57,561 nucleotides of DNA from a virus: IMG/VR virus record IMGVR_UViG_3300005095_000010, positions 1 to 57,561 of that record. One strand, written 5' to 3'. Numbering within the stretch: the stretch's first letter is position 1; every line of letters begins with the position of its first letter. The position numbers were made by a program, and so were the translations under genes. The notes below the pieces were generated by a model that worked only from the letters and a program-made list of their open reading frames with translations, did not search any database and was not told the origin of the DNA. Shown here one piece after another: positions 38,001 to 47,305 of the stretch.

Positions 38001-40683
38001 GCAGTTAATGTTAAAGCTTGGTGATAACACCTATAAAGCTTCAGAAGCGGAACTTGCTAGAGCTGCACAACTTGAGTATGCCATTCAGAAGGATGAAGCA
38101 CATATAAAAGTTTTAAGAGAAAAACAGAAACTAATAGAATTACAAGGTAAGGCTACTGTTACTGAAAATAATCTTAAAATTATTGAGCAGAAAATTAAGC
38201 TTGCTGAAGATGACGGTAACATGCAACTGCTCGGCTCGTTAAAAAGACAGAAAGAGCGTTTGGAAGCAGAAAAAATAAACATAACAGTTAAGTTTGGTAT
38301 TGAAAAATCCAGAACTGACTTTAAGCAGGGTGTTACCGCAATACTTGACGAGTACAAAGCAACTGCTGGTGTGCTGCAAAAACTAAAAGATAATGGTGTT
38401 GGTGAGTTGGGATTAAAACAACGCCAAGATGAGTTAAAAGCACTTGAAAAACAATTAAAAGATGTATACAACCTTGACATTAATATGTTTAAAGGTAAAG
38501 ATGTAGAGGCAGAGCTTGAAAAATACCTTAATACACTGCAAGGTAAAATGAATGCACTTGACGCTGAATTAAAAGTTGGTGTTGGGTTGCCAGAAGATTT
38601 ACGCCAAAGACTGCAAGAGAAATTGAATGACCTTAAAAAGGTCTTGGCTGAAAGTGGACTTAAAGCAAATGATATCTTTAGAGAAGTTGACTTTAACAAA
38701 TTTAAAGAGATGGGTCAGTCTATTGTCAATCAAATAAAGGCTGGTATGGATGTAGGTCCACAGGTTGAAGCCCAATTTGCAGAATTTGAAAGACAATTCC
38801 AGCGTATTAAAGATGCTGCTGCTGTTACAGCAATAGAGGTGAGTAAACATTTTGAAAAAGCTGTAGAGGGTATAGCACCAAAAAATGTAGATACCCGTTT
38901 TTATGAGTTAGTTAACCAGATAAAAGAAGCCCAAAAAGCTTTTGCAAATGCTGGTAATGCTAAGGCTGCACAGGTAGCAGTATCACAAATGAAAAATGCA
39001 TTGGCAGAGCTTAAAGAGAAGTATGGTGAAGTTGCCCAAGAAGCAGTAAATAGAGGACAAGAAGTTGTAAATGTCTACAATAAAGAAAACTTAGCAATTC
39101 AAAAAACTACAGGAGAAATTGCAAAACTCGGTAAAGCAATGTATGGGGATAACTCAAAGACTGTAGAGAAAGCTAAAGAACTTTCACAAGAAATGCGTGC
39201 AATTCTTGAAACAAACACTGACTTGAAAATGTCATATTCAGAAATTATGGACAAAATGACTGGTGAGGTTGATTTAGCTTGGCAAATAAAAAATGCCAAC
39301 ATATCAGCACATGAGGCAGACCTTCTAAGAGTAAAAACTAAGCAAGAGTTAGCAAAACTTGAAGCACAACTGATTCAATTACTAAATGCCTATAATGCAG
39401 CTGCATCAGAGACATCAAATTTAGATGAGCAGACGAAAGCCAAGGTGCTTGAAGAGATTGCTGGTATGATGACCAATTTGATTGAAAAATCACAAAATAT
39501 GGTTAAAAACCTTAAAGCAGCTGATGGTAAATATAAGTCACTTCACAAGTCTGGTAGTAAAGCAGCCAATGCAGCCAAAAAACATGCAGAGCAGGTTGAA
39601 AGAGCTGTACGTGCCATCACAAAACTTGAGGCTGATTACAGGTCAAAGATTGGTGATTTTAGCTTATCTGCTAAGTTGGGTATTGAATCAGATATCATGA
39701 AAATAGAAGAGATGGGTAGGAAAGCAGAATACTCCAAACAAAAGATAGAGGAATTGAAAGCCTTATATCTTGAAGGTAAGGAGATGGATGTAGATAGAGG
39801 CATTGTATCTGCTTTAAGTGATGCATCAGGAATACAAGGTCCTATGATGATGCAGAAGTATGAAGATGATAAAAGACGTTTAGAAGAATATTACGAGCAG
39901 AAGAAAGCTATAATCCAGCAAAAAGAGGCTGAGATAGCTCAAATGGAAGCAGCGGGTATGGATGAGGAATCTGTAGAGGATTTAAAACGTCAATTAGATT
40001 TAGAGAAACATAAGCTTTACTTAGAGGAAAAGTGGAGGTTGGACAACCAATACTACATGGACTTAGCAGCCTCTGTAAATGCTGGTCTTACTGATGCGTT
40101 AGGAGTTATGGAGCAACTTTATAGTTCTGGTTTGGTACGCTCAAAAGGATTTTTAAGAGCTATGCAGGCTCTGAAAGTAGCTCAAGCTATTATGACTACT
40201 TATCAAGCAGCTACAAAAGCATACGAATTAGGGTTAGAAACTGGAGGTCCAGCTGGTCCAGCTGTTGGTGCTGCGTATGCCGCTATAGCTATCGCTCAAG
40301 GTATGGCAAAAGTAGCCATGATTAAATCACAGAAATTCCACACTGGTGGTTACGTTGATAAACCATTGTCATCTGGTGTAGGTGGTAAAAAAGATGATGA
40401 AATCAATGCAGTACTACAGAAAGGTGAGTATGTATTATCTAAGCAAGAAGTTGCTCAGATAAAAGCACAAAACCGAAGAAATACTGGACAGCAATTGCCT
40501 AGTGAGAAACAAGAAACAAACACTTCCGATTCAAAATCTATACAGACTAGGGAAATAGCCCTACTTGCTGAAAGTATGAAGCCAGAAGTTGTGATTGTAA
40601 ACTCACAAGACCCAGCCGTTATTGAAGACTGGGCAACTTCACGAAGAGGTCGTGAAGTAATTCAAAACATCGTCAATGGGTAG
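35053..40683 (+). CDS. Tape measure protein, TP901 type, 1,876 aa
   Basis: Residues about 1-530 are long coiled coils. About residues 530-770 hold the TP901/PhageMin-type tail core (VVEYDTQMRTIQAVFDVTGNTAKNLADNML as a continuous region with DINEAALALGRAGIATEKV). About residues 865-970 is a hydrophobic stretch (LSAGFLAAAGAVRAFLATNP and GWAILATGAIAGAAISI). The rest is coiled coil, and the C terminus contains FHTGGYVDKPLSSGVGGKKDDE and VLQKGEYVLSKQEVAQI, typical of tape measures. At about 1.5 angstrom per residue the tail would be roughly 280 nm. It sets tail length and is ejected ahead of the DNA. Confidence 0.92.
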   Translation: MNAEHGKTYIVDVQMALSGTKAMRNKLVNTMSDISKVKKEISDLGIGKIFEDQISNLQNRVSSSFTELNNYITEYQRKLKEIDRAKLGGADVTELELSLDDSAEEMIAKYKEYLSIVADTTIEVERLKQVSKSSIASQEAEILKTITLMEKYGVSIRQADLAYQQAAQKAEVANSAAPLAKYNQELTKRYEQLSKIRELQNTMQSLGLDSSKAAEYRAELARIEDIYADFSKPIKEADVLFKNLKLSPKLIADMEAASKYAKDLGTDLQKAISKSSDPKAIRELLELQKKLEKEQQNLVKGGKEEYSIAKKNISVIDERYKKYKQLNEHADRLLQLTNDEKNLQNGVSDAVGKVIDKLRAAALEQFDLSKSTREHNGILKEALTFESQLNSSLKEKNGLEIKLLNLQTKLNEKLSEINRVMKQKAPYATKKSLEEAKAVAKELEKEIDSVGNKLQEVRGIGAIDGNIDSHAIKVQKAEVEKLNRKYSETSLRIKEVKANLAELSQIKWGGNILKRAVAYASMYAGIYEVISVMRKGVTAVVEYDTQMRTIQAVFDVTGNTAKNLADNMLALGRAWGGSVQDINEAALALGRAGIATEKVTEATEVVIKMAKLTGDSIAVSASAVITYQQVFGDTHPILKEVGDQLAYVANQSRLSTQDIGTFSNYALAAAKSAGLSMEAINAMATSFSNAGVNASTIGTQIRRFSSLMRDNSTAAKEFFLKIGTTQEAFAAQMQRGKKSADEAMTWIANRLKSLSNEEFQKTIQGMDILASNSITLLRNNADEFLRHFQTLNEGVQGEIDKANLISDGYQASFEKMKIAASDAFIAISETAAPVVQGMLDSMAEYFDYIKAHKTEVVAAIDSILNTAKWVAISAIIVKVVNALSLFSSNVGGLLSKILPVTAAVEALSAGFLAAAGAVRAFLATNPVGWAILATGAIAGAAISIYDYATAVDKAAEAQKNYRTVQDDIKAAEKTVSENRKELGQLMLKLGDNTYKASEAELARAAQLEYAIQKDEAHIKVLREKQKLIELQGKATVTENNLKIIEQKIKLAEDDGNMQLLGSLKRQKERLEAEKINITVKFGIEKSRTDFKQGVTAILDEYKATAGVLQKLKDNGVGELGLKQRQDELKALEKQLKDVYNLDINMFKGKDVEAELEKYLNTLQGKMNALDAELKVGVGLPEDLRQRLQEKLNDLKKVLAESGLKANDIFREVDFNKFKEMGQSIVNQIKAGMDVGPQVEAQFAEFERQFQRIKDAAAVTAIEVSKHFEKAVEGIAPKNVDTRFYELVNQIKEAQKAFANAGNAKAAQVAVSQMKNALAELKEKYGEVAQEAVNRGQEVVNVYNKENLAIQKTTGEIAKLGKAMYGDNSKTVEKAKELSQEMRAILETNTDLKMSYSEIMDKMTGEVDLAWQIKNANISAHEADLLRVKTKQELAKLEAQLIQLLNAYNAAASETSNLDEQTKAKVLEEIAGMMTNLIEKSQNMVKNLKAADGKYKSLHKSGSKAANAAKKHAEQVERAVRAITKLEADYRSKIGDFSLSAKLGIESDIMKIEEMGRKAEYSKQKIEELKALYLEGKEMDVDRGIVSALSDASGIQGPMMMQKYEDDKRRLEEYYEQKKAIIQQKEAEIAQMEAAGMDEESVEDLKRQLDLEKHKLYLEEKWRLDNQYYMDLAASVNAGLTDALGVMEQLYSSGLVRSKGFLRAMQALKVAQAIMTTYQAATKAYELGLETGGPAGPAVGAAYAAIAIAQGMAKVAMIKSQKFHTGGYVDKPLSSGVGGKKDDEINAVLQKGEYVLSKQEVAQIKAQNRRNTGQQLPSEKQETNTSDSKSIQTREIALLAESMKPEVVIVNSQDPAVIEDWATSRRGREVIQNIVNG

Positions 40684-40692
40684 CCCCGTTGA

Positions 40693-40699
40693 CGATATA
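40693..40699 (+). promoter_or_regulatory. Late promoter motif CGATATA
   Basis: CGATATAAT, 35 nt before the start codon at 40728. Confidence 0.6.
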
Positions 40700-40727
40700 A
40701 TAACAAGATAACAATTAGGAGCATTAT

Positions 40728-42797
40728 ATGGCTTACAGAATAGGTAAAGATGTAACTTACCGACAAATGTATATTGACATTTACAGATTTATGAGAGAGT
40801 TGACAAGTATCTCTGAAATTAATTACGAGTCCTCTAATGGTAATGGTGCGGTATTTGAGCTGTCTGCTCCAGCGGCAACATCAACAACAGAAACATGGAC
40901 TTTACAGTGTGAGGATGATACTTATCCAGCACGTTTCAGTGTTATGGGAAATCTTACAGGCTATACAGCAGATGCTTATGTTGATTCATTATATAATAAT
41001 GGGATTATATCATTTACTCTTAAAGATGGTACAGAGACATGGGTAGTTGGGGATATCATTTCATTTAGTACTAGGTCAGCAGTTTATACAGCTTGGGAGC
41101 CACGTACGATTGCTCCAGAGGGAGCTCCAGAAAAGCCACCTTTGATGGTAACAGCAATTAGACAAAAACAACCCCAATACGGCTCTGAATGGTTAGGGAG
41201 TAGGAGAGGGCTCAGTTATTTGATATCAGGTCCTAAAAATGGTTCGTGGGCAATGCGTCCATATAAAAAATCAAGAAATAGCTCATACTGGAATGATAAT
41301 TATAATACTTCAAGTTATGTTAATTATGTTGCCTACGGTGGACCTATCAATGTACAATCTCTCGGCAACACAGATGCAAATGCACCTTATAATTTTACCT
41401 TTCAAGCTTATGTGAAAAATATTTTTACTGATAGACAACATTATGGTGATGAGTCCACCGGGGAAGTATTTTATTCTGTGGTGGATAATAATGTTAGTGG
41501 CGGTACATTAACAATACAATTTAGAAACCATAGTGTGCGTGTTGGTATAAAGTATAAATATTGTTGTTTAGGGGATGATAGATACACATATTACTCTAGT
41601 TACAGGTGGTATAAGGATTTTGATATTGAGTCTTTCTTAGCATCTACTAACAAAACAGTTGATGATTGGTTTATGGTAACTGTAAAGGTTGATAGAGATA
41701 ATAACCAAATGGAGTTATTTCTTGATAAAACCTCCATAGGTGTGTACTCAAATCAATATATTAATGAGTCAAGACCAGTAATAGGTGGTATTGGGAGTAT
41801 GGGTGATGTAGCTGACCCAGTGATATGGAGGGGATTGTTATCAGAGACGCAAATTCATGATATTTATGATAGCCCTGACGCAGTCAATCCTTGGGCTCCT
41901 GAAGTGTATGATGCCTTTATGTGGGATGAAAAAACTACTTGTCCATTGATTGATATGGAGAATAAAGATAACTTGGGTAATGTGCTGACAGTACAGATGT
42001 ACCCACATGTATACCCATACTTTTCATATAGATATGATTCACTGCATCAAAGTTCCATTATCAGAAATGGGCATAATGACCCTGAGAGACAGCACATGAA
42101 TAGTATGTACTATCATAATGATACACATCAGTGGCACGATAAAGGCACACACGCAGAAGTTTATACTTTGGGTGCTCATCCTACCGATACAATAGTTGAT
42201 AAATATTGGGTTGTTGCAACAAATGAGTATATAGTCTGTGTATTTAAGATTTTTGACCAAAGTACTGTACAACAACTGCCTGTGTATCAAACATTTTATA
42301 TAGGTAGAGGGGACTCATTACAAGACAAGTTATACACCACTGTTATGGGTACTAGAAGTACTGGAAATGATTATTGGTATACAGCCAGTGATTCATTTAA
42401 ATCAGGTATGTACTACCAATGGAATTGTGTATGGTTTGGGCAATGGTTATGGCAGCTACCTACCAGAATAGGTGCCCCCTCTCACAGAGGTACTTACACA
42501 TCAGCAGGCAACTCTTTTAATGTATGGTCAGTCTTTCATGGCAGTAACTATGCAAGTGATGTCCCATCTGGTAGAAGTTCATCAGATAGAATGTATGCTT
42601 GGAATGGTTGGGGGATACATTATGGTAATGGATTATGGGCACCAGAGTTGATGGGAACTTTTTATGGATTATATGGAATACAGGCTTTGGAAACTACACC
42701 AGAGGATTTGGTAATTATTGATGGGATTGAGCACTTAGCTTATACGGATTGTACTCAATCTGGGGAAAATTCTATGATGTTACTAAGATTAGAATAA
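40728..42797 (+). CDS. Tail protein with LamG-like domain, 689 aa
   Basis: An N-terminal region of about 130 residues (MAYRIGKDVTYRQMYIDIYRF) is a possible attachment domain. Residues about 190-385 form a LamG-like jelly roll (FTFQAYVKNIFTDRQ, WFMVTVKVDRDNNQMELFLDK, VIWRGLLSETQIHDIYDS). The C-terminal 300 residues are beta-rich with many Trp, Tyr and His, like sugar-binding fibre tips. With its own late promoter after the tape measure, it is a candidate receptor-binding or tail-side protein. Confidence 0.7.
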   Translation: MAYRIGKDVTYRQMYIDIYRFMRELTSISEINYESSNGNGAVFELSAPAATSTTETWTLQCEDDTYPARFSVMGNLTGYTADAYVDSLYNNGIISFTLKDGTETWVVGDIISFSTRSAVYTAWEPRTIAPEGAPEKPPLMVTAIRQKQPQYGSEWLGSRRGLSYLISGPKNGSWAMRPYKKSRNSSYWNDNYNTSSYVNYVAYGGPINVQSLGNTDANAPYNFTFQAYVKNIFTDRQHYGDESTGEVFYSVVDNNVSGGTLTIQFRNHSVRVGIKYKYCCLGDDRYTYYSSYRWYKDFDIESFLASTNKTVDDWFMVTVKVDRDNNQMELFLDKTSIGVYSNQYINESRPVIGGIGSMGDVADPVIWRGLLSETQIHDIYDSPDAVNPWAPEVYDAFMWDEKTTCPLIDMENKDNLGNVLTVQMYPHVYPYFSYRYDSLHQSSIIRNGHNDPERQHMNSMYYHNDTHQWHDKGTHAEVYTLGAHPTDTIVDKYWVVATNEYIVCVFKIFDQSTVQQLPVYQTFYIGRGDSLQDKLYTTVMGTRSTGNDYWYTASDSFKSGMYYQWNCVWFGQWLWQLPTRIGAPSHRGTYTSAGNSFNVWSVFHGSNYASDVPSGRSSSDRMYAWNGWGIHYGNGLWAPELMGTFYGLYGIQALETTPEDLVIIDGIEHLAYTDCTQSGENSMMLLRLE

Positions 42798-42806
42798 AGG
42801 AATTTT

Positions 42807-43709
42807 ATGGCTTATACATACCATTACGACAAAACTAAGCTTGGAGATTATAGAAGTCCATTAGACTTTGTGGATACTGTTATCTCAAGCTCTGGTGATT
42901 GGGAGGTAAAGAAAAGAGTACACTCCGCTGCTCCTATCACAGGTACTGATAGATTAGAAGAGTTGTGGGTACAAAGTACTAACACAACATCTGGGCAGAT
43001 ACTTGCAATGCAATTTAAAGCACCTTATGGTGGTGGAATACAAATTGCATATAGTAGGGATACGGACTTAAACCTTCCTTGGGATGAACAACCAGAAGCT
43101 CCAAAAGACTCTGTATCAAGAGAGGGGACAGACGGCTCTTATCATTTTACACAGTTTTGGGGCAGGACTTTATCACCTACTTACACAGCAATAGTGATAA
43201 ATAGAGATTTAATTCATATTGTTTGGCAAGGTGGGCACTATGGTGGTAATGGTCCTTATAGAATTAGCACATTGTACTGTGCTTTAGACAAAACACACAA
43301 CTATTTAGATGGTGTATTATGGATTACATCACACAAAAGTGGTAAGAGTTGGTTTGGTATTCATTATAATGAGCACTGGTACCAAGAAGGTTATGGCACA
43401 ACAGATTCTATAGAAGGTCTACAGGGTAGATTAAATGACTTGGCAAACTCTCCAATGTTTGATAAAAACTATAGAGTTCACGGATTATATGTGTCACCTA
43501 TATCTGTACATTGTAACACAGGTATAGATGGGGCTGACAGTGCTTTGGAGTTAGCTGGATTCCTCCCATCAGGGGTTTATGGAACGAAGTATTATAATTT
43601 CCCAACAATGCTGGTTGAGGAAGAAATAAATAACAAGGTTTATATCTCATTACCATCACCAAATGGTAATTTGCCATATATAAACACAATTTTATATCCA
43701 CTAAGTTAA
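42807..43709 (+). CDS. Probable tail-associated protein, 300 aa
   Basis: Beta-rich, aromatic-rich protein beginning MAYTYHYDKTKLGDYRSPLDF. It follows the 689-aa gene after 9 bp with AAAGGA before the start. Segments such as FTQFWGRTLSPTYTAIVI and ISTLYCALDKTHNYLDG suggest a beta-sandwich or propeller-like fold. Family not recognised. Its surroundings suggest a baseplate- or fibre-associated component. Confidence 0.65.
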   Translation: MAYTYHYDKTKLGDYRSPLDFVDTVISSSGDWEVKKRVHSAAPITGTDRLEELWVQSTNTTSGQILAMQFKAPYGGGIQIAYSRDTDLNLPWDEQPEAPKDSVSREGTDGSYHFTQFWGRTLSPTYTAIVINRDLIHIVWQGGHYGGNGPYRISTLYCALDKTHNYLDGVLWITSHKSGKSWFGIHYNEHWYQEGYGTTDSIEGLQGRLNDLANSPMFDKNYRVHGLYVSPISVHCNTGIDGADSALELAGFLPSGVYGTKYYNFPTMLVEEEINNKVYISLPSPNGNLPYINTILYPLS

Positions 43710-43723
43710 AATAAGGATTATAG

Positions 43724-45178
43724 ATGGGCTTTAAATTAAGACTACGGGGGTACTTAGACGGTAACTCTATTATTGAAACTACCAATGTCACAGAATCTGC
43801 TGTAGTCTCCTTTGAGAAGCATTTATACATCCTTGAAGATTCCAAAGTTTCAGAGACTATAGATATTTGGATAACTCCAATAGAGTTGGCAACTATATTA
43901 AATATAGTTGAAACTTCTGGAATTGTTGACCAGCCTGTAATACATATTGTACACAGAAAAACTGCCGCTGTGCAAACTATTGGGTTTACATACTTCCCAA
44001 CATATCAAATAGCCGAGAATAAAGTAGACTACTCAACAATAACATTTGAAAATGAAATAGTAATGTTTGAGGATAATTTCCTAGTTGCTGAGAGGTGTGC
44101 TAGAAATCCACTTATAACTACTGATTATAAATATATAGAAGATGGGGATGTACCTGTTGAGGTAACCTATGTAGAAGCATTATTAAATCTTCCTACATAC
44201 ACTGATGATGAGACTGTTACACAAAGGTCTGTTGCTTGGTTATCGGTTAGATATAACATGCACCAGATTAACAAAAACCCCGTACCACCTCAAGGTGAAA
44301 TTGGAGCATCCCCAGCAGATAAGTGTATAAAATTTGGAGTAATTACAAGGGATAAAGAGATAGAGTTTACTATCACATCAGGGGAGCCATACGACTTAAA
44401 AGTAACTGAAATGTTAGTTCCAAGTTGGCTTGGTATTGAATTGAGGGGTATTCATATTAACTCAATTCTGCCTGCTGGGGGTACTCTGACATTTACAATC
44501 TATGCCTACTCAAATCTAGGGAGGAATGATGTTAGGGATTTTTTCACTATAAAGTTTGATGAAGTTATTCCAAGATATGAATCTTATCAAAAAGTTAGTG
44601 TTTGTGTTGATATACATAGACGGCAAGCACCAGATATTTTGATGATACCAGATAAAGGAACTTATAAAGAATCAATAGAGTACAAGACTCTGGAATTTAA
44701 AGGATTAAATAACGTCCTGAAAACTAAACCACTAATGCAAAATTGGAAATATTCTTGTAAGTATTCTGTGACTATTCATAGAACCGACTATCATAAGTCC
44801 TTCTTAAATGTTTTGAAGAGTGCTAAAGAGGTGGTATTTCAACATCCATTGTGGTCACAAGTAACATTCTTAGAGGATGATATGGAAAATTCAGTATTCT
44901 GTAAATGTGATACTTCTGGGTGTGATTTTAGAGAAACTGAATGGGCTTTCATATATGTCAGACCCGATGAGTATTATCTTAGACAAATACAGCAGATAGT
45001 TTCTGAAGGATTGATATTTACCAGAAATGTAGTTGCCGATAAAGGAGCGTTTATTATACCAGCCTTTCCAGCAATGGTAAAAGGAAATATTCAGACTTCA
45101 TACTCTGGTGAAAGATATATAAAAGGTACTATAGAAGTTATTGAATTTAGAGAAGGAGAATACTATGTCCCTTACTAA
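43724..45178 (+). CDS. Distal tail protein, 484 aa, with C-terminal domain duplicated in the next gene
   Basis: Beta-rich protein beginning MGFKLRLRGYLDGNSIIETT. Residues about 310-480 (TYKESIEYKTLEFKGLNNVL, YSVTIHRTDYHKSFLNVL, HPLWSQVTF, FIIPAFPAMVKGNIQ, IKGTIEVIEF) align with almost the whole of the 181-aa protein that follows. The middle segment (SWLGIELRGIHINSI) may be an immunoglobulin-like insert. By order it corresponds to a distal tail or adaptor protein between tape measure and hub. Confidence 0.65.
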   Translation: MGFKLRLRGYLDGNSIIETTNVTESAVVSFEKHLYILEDSKVSETIDIWITPIELATILNIVETSGIVDQPVIHIVHRKTAAVQTIGFTYFPTYQIAENKVDYSTITFENEIVMFEDNFLVAERCARNPLITTDYKYIEDGDVPVEVTYVEALLNLPTYTDDETVTQRSVAWLSVRYNMHQINKNPVPPQGEIGASPADKCIKFGVITRDKEIEFTITSGEPYDLKVTEMLVPSWLGIELRGIHINSILPAGGTLTFTIYAYSNLGRNDVRDFFTIKFDEVIPRYESYQKVSVCVDIHRRQAPDILMIPDKGTYKESIEYKTLEFKGLNNVLKTKPLMQNWKYSCKYSVTIHRTDYHKSFLNVLKSAKEVVFQHPLWSQVTFLEDDMENSVFCKCDTSGCDFRETEWAFIYVRPDEYYLRQIQQIVSEGLIFTRNVVADKGAFIIPAFPAMVKGNIQTSYSGERYIKGTIEVIEFREGEYYVPY

Positions 45179-45710
45179 TTTAGATACTTTAACGGTTGAG
45201 CCTGATAAACACACTTATTCTGAGAGTGTGTTTTATAAGACAAAACTATTTATCTCTGTAAATAATGTTACAAACTCCGAAGCTCTTAGACAAGACTACT
45301 TATATAGAGTAAAATATGGAGTAACCATACACAGTACCGACAAACATAAAGGTTATGTAAACATCTTTATGAGAGGTAAAACTAAAACAGTTCTACAACC
45401 ACTTTGGGCGCAATTTGTAAAAATCACAACCACTACTACTGATTCAGATACGATATATGTGGAAGACACAAGGTGGTCGGACTTCCGTGTGGGTAGTGAA
45501 GTATTTTTGTATCAACAATTTGATGAAGCAAATATAGCAACCATATCAGAGGTGGGGCAAAACTATATAAAACTTACAGAGTCAACCACAGTTTATGAGG
45601 GAATGTATGCTATACCATCGTTTCGTGGGTATATTAAGCAGATAGTTAACACAAAATATAGTAATGAGTTGTTTATAAAAGGCGATATACTCATAGAGGA
45701 GTTACAATGA
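45165..45710 (+). CDS. Distal tail-type protein, 181 aa, paralogue of the preceding C-terminal domain
   Basis: Start at MSLTNLDTLTVEPDK, with AGAAGGAGAA before it, overlapping the preceding gene by 14 bp. It matches the C-terminal domain of the 484-aa protein: YSESVFYKTKLFISVNNV, YGVTIHSTDKHKGYVNIF, QPLWAQFVK and AIPSFRGYIKQ. This indicates an internal duplication within the tail-tip module. Confidence 0.65.
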   Translation: MSLTNLDTLTVEPDKHTYSESVFYKTKLFISVNNVTNSEALRQDYLYRVKYGVTIHSTDKHKGYVNIFMRGKTKTVLQPLWAQFVKITTTTTDSDTIYVEDTRWSDFRVGSEVFLYQQFDEANIATISEVGQNYIKLTESTTVYEGMYAIPSFRGYIKQIVNTKYSNELFIKGDILIEELQ

Positions 45711-46330
45711 CATACGAAGGATTTGAAGTATTAGATTGGGTTGAGCCAATAGATACTGTTAATTTAACAATCCAAAATAAGTACAATATTATTGGTGATA
45801 TTTATCAAAAAAGAGAAATGCATATTCAACATGGAAATTACTCTAAGTTACAGTATAAATTCTCCTTTGATAATAGACAAGAGCGTTGGGAGTTTGCCAA
45901 CTTTTTCAAATATTGCAAAGGAAAACACCAAAGATTCTTTATACCATCGTTTAAGAATGACTACAAGTTACTGTACAGGGTTCCCAAAGGGGAATTTGAA
46001 CTTGTCTGTAAGAAAAGCTACGAAGTTGTGGCATTTACAGAACACTTACAGTTTATTTATTTGGAAGGTGAGCCAAGGTTGTATAAAATCTTGGAAGTCA
46101 CAGAAGGGTTTGATGATGTACTTGGTGTACCAATCACAACAATAAGAGTTAATGCATCATTTGAAAGAGATTTAGAACCAGAGTGTACCATACTACAAAA
46201 CTGCTATTTTGGTAGATGGGACACTGATACTCTTACTTATGAGTTAGATGATATTTATAATAGCACTGCCTCTTTACCTTTTAGAGAGGCTTCTAAAGAA
46301 GAAATTGCGGAGACGTTCACATGGGAGTAA
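45707..46330 (+). CDS. GTA gp12-like distal tail protein, 207 aa
   Basis: Begins MTYEGFEVLDWVEPIDTVNL. The central region (HRFFIPSF-like segment KGKHQRFFIPSFKNDY and LYKILEVTEGFD) resembles distal tail proteins of gene transfer agents, and it is followed by the hub gene in the same order. It overlaps its neighbours by 4 and 10 bp. The assignment rests on order more than on motifs. Confidence 0.6.
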   Translation: MTYEGFEVLDWVEPIDTVNLTIQNKYNIIGDIYQKREMHIQHGNYSKLQYKFSFDNRQERWEFANFFKYCKGKHQRFFIPSFKNDYKLLYRVPKGEFELVCKKSYEVVAFTEHLQFIYLEGEPRLYKILEVTEGFDDVLGVPITTIRVNASFERDLEPECTILQNCYFGRWDTDTLTYELDDIYNSTASLPFREASKEEIAETFTWE

Positions 46331-47073
46331 ATTTATATCATGTTAAAGTTGGACCATTAGAGTGGAGGTACACATCAGGTGAATTTGATGTAGTAACAGC
46401 TACAGATACATGGGTTGCAATACCTATGAAAAGGTCTGATTTAACATACGATTTGAAACAAACACAACTAAGTATTACCCTTCCATCAGACACTCCACCA
46501 TTTGATACTTGGAAATACAATATACCAGCGATACCTATTGAGGTAGCTGTTTATGATTACCCCTCAATGGGTATTAAATTTATGGGTAGGGTAAGCCAAA
46601 TATCTTATGATATCCAAAAAGGAACTGCCAAGGTAGGGTTAGGTAGTTCCGATACTATAGTAAATACAACAGCACCTAATAGGACGTTTGGTACACTATG
46701 CTCATTCGAGCTATTTGATGAAGATTGTGGGCTTAATAAAGATGCTTTTAAGGTTGTTGTAGATGCTGATGATATATCAATAAGCTCACCCACAACTATC
46801 AGCCATAGTGCTTTTGCAAACTACCCAACGGGCTCATTCAGAAATGGGTTTGTGTTGCTTGACACTGGTGAGAGTCAGTTTGTTGTAAACCACAACGGTG
46901 ACACAATAAAAATACTAGGACCTTTTGGTACTATAAGTGAAGCCTCAACATTAGAGGTTTATTATGGGTGTAATAAAAGTAAAGAATCATGCGGTATGAA
47001 GTTTGGAAACCTGCCAAATTTTGGTGGCTTTCCTATGATACCTAATGCTAACCCAGTTACGGAAGGATTTTGA
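46321..47073 (+). CDS. Tail hub protein, GTA gp13/DUF2163-like, 250 aa
   Basis: N-terminal strands YHVKVGPLEWRYTSGEFDVV are like the hub domain. The C-terminal half has FGTLCSFELFDEDCGLNKDAF and SKESCGMKFGNLPNFGGFPMIP, matching the conserved Cys-containing segments of DUF2163/phage_BR0599 proteins. In gene transfer agents four such cysteines can hold a cluster; here Cys appear at four corresponding places. It builds the hub between tail tube and tip. Overlaps the previous gene by 10 bp. Confidence 0.75.
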   Translation: MGVNLYHVKVGPLEWRYTSGEFDVVTATDTWVAIPMKRSDLTYDLKQTQLSITLPSDTPPFDTWKYNIPAIPIEVAVYDYPSMGIKFMGRVSQISYDIQKGTAKVGLGSSDTIVNTTAPNRTFGTLCSFELFDEDCGLNKDAFKVVVDADDISISSPTTISHSAFANYPTGSFRNGFVLLDTGESQFVVNHNGDTIKILGPFGTISEASTLEVYYGCNKSKESCGMKFGNLPNFGGFPMIPNANPVTEGF

Positions 47074-47074
47074 T

Positions 47075-47296
47075 ATGTTTTTATTTGCGTTTGTAGCAGT
47101 ATTGCTTATTGCAGTTTACTTATTGATGCCTACCCCAAACCAAGATACACCAGCAGCAGCATCAATGAAGGACTTCAACTTCCCAGACAATTCGATAGGG
47201 AAACCTGTCCCAAGATTGTATGGATTTGCTAGACTATTTGGTAACTGTATTTATGTTGGTAAACTGCGGTCTAAGAAAATTGAAAAATGTCAGTAA
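47075..47296 (+). CDS. N-terminal piece of a J-like tail protein, 73 aa
   Basis: Start at MFLFAFVAVLLIAVYLLMP, preceded by GGAAGGA seven bases upstream. A membrane-helix-like N terminus is followed by DNSIGKPVPRLYGFARLFGNCIYVGKL, which is the beginning of the conserved region of J/GTA tip proteins (P-V-P-x-x-x-G and G-N-x-I-x-x-G). The rest of that region is in the next gene. It ends with a TAA inside the ribosome site of that gene. Confidence 0.7.
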   Translation: MFLFAFVAVLLIAVYLLMPTPNQDTPAAASMKDFNFPDNSIGKPVPRLYGFARLFGNCIYVGKLRSKKIEKCQ

Positions 47297-47305
47297 AGGA
47301 AAAAG

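Noticed and set aside
38085-38699. Leftward frame of 204 codons within the tape measure gene
   Set aside because: Ser/Phe/Leu-rich antisense of a coiled-coil coding region; no ribosome site or promoter.
45683-45689. CGATATA before the gene at 45707, and copies near 45450 and 49338
   Set aside because: They are inside coding sequences and at a different distance from the next start (24 nt or far away), so probably chance occurrences.
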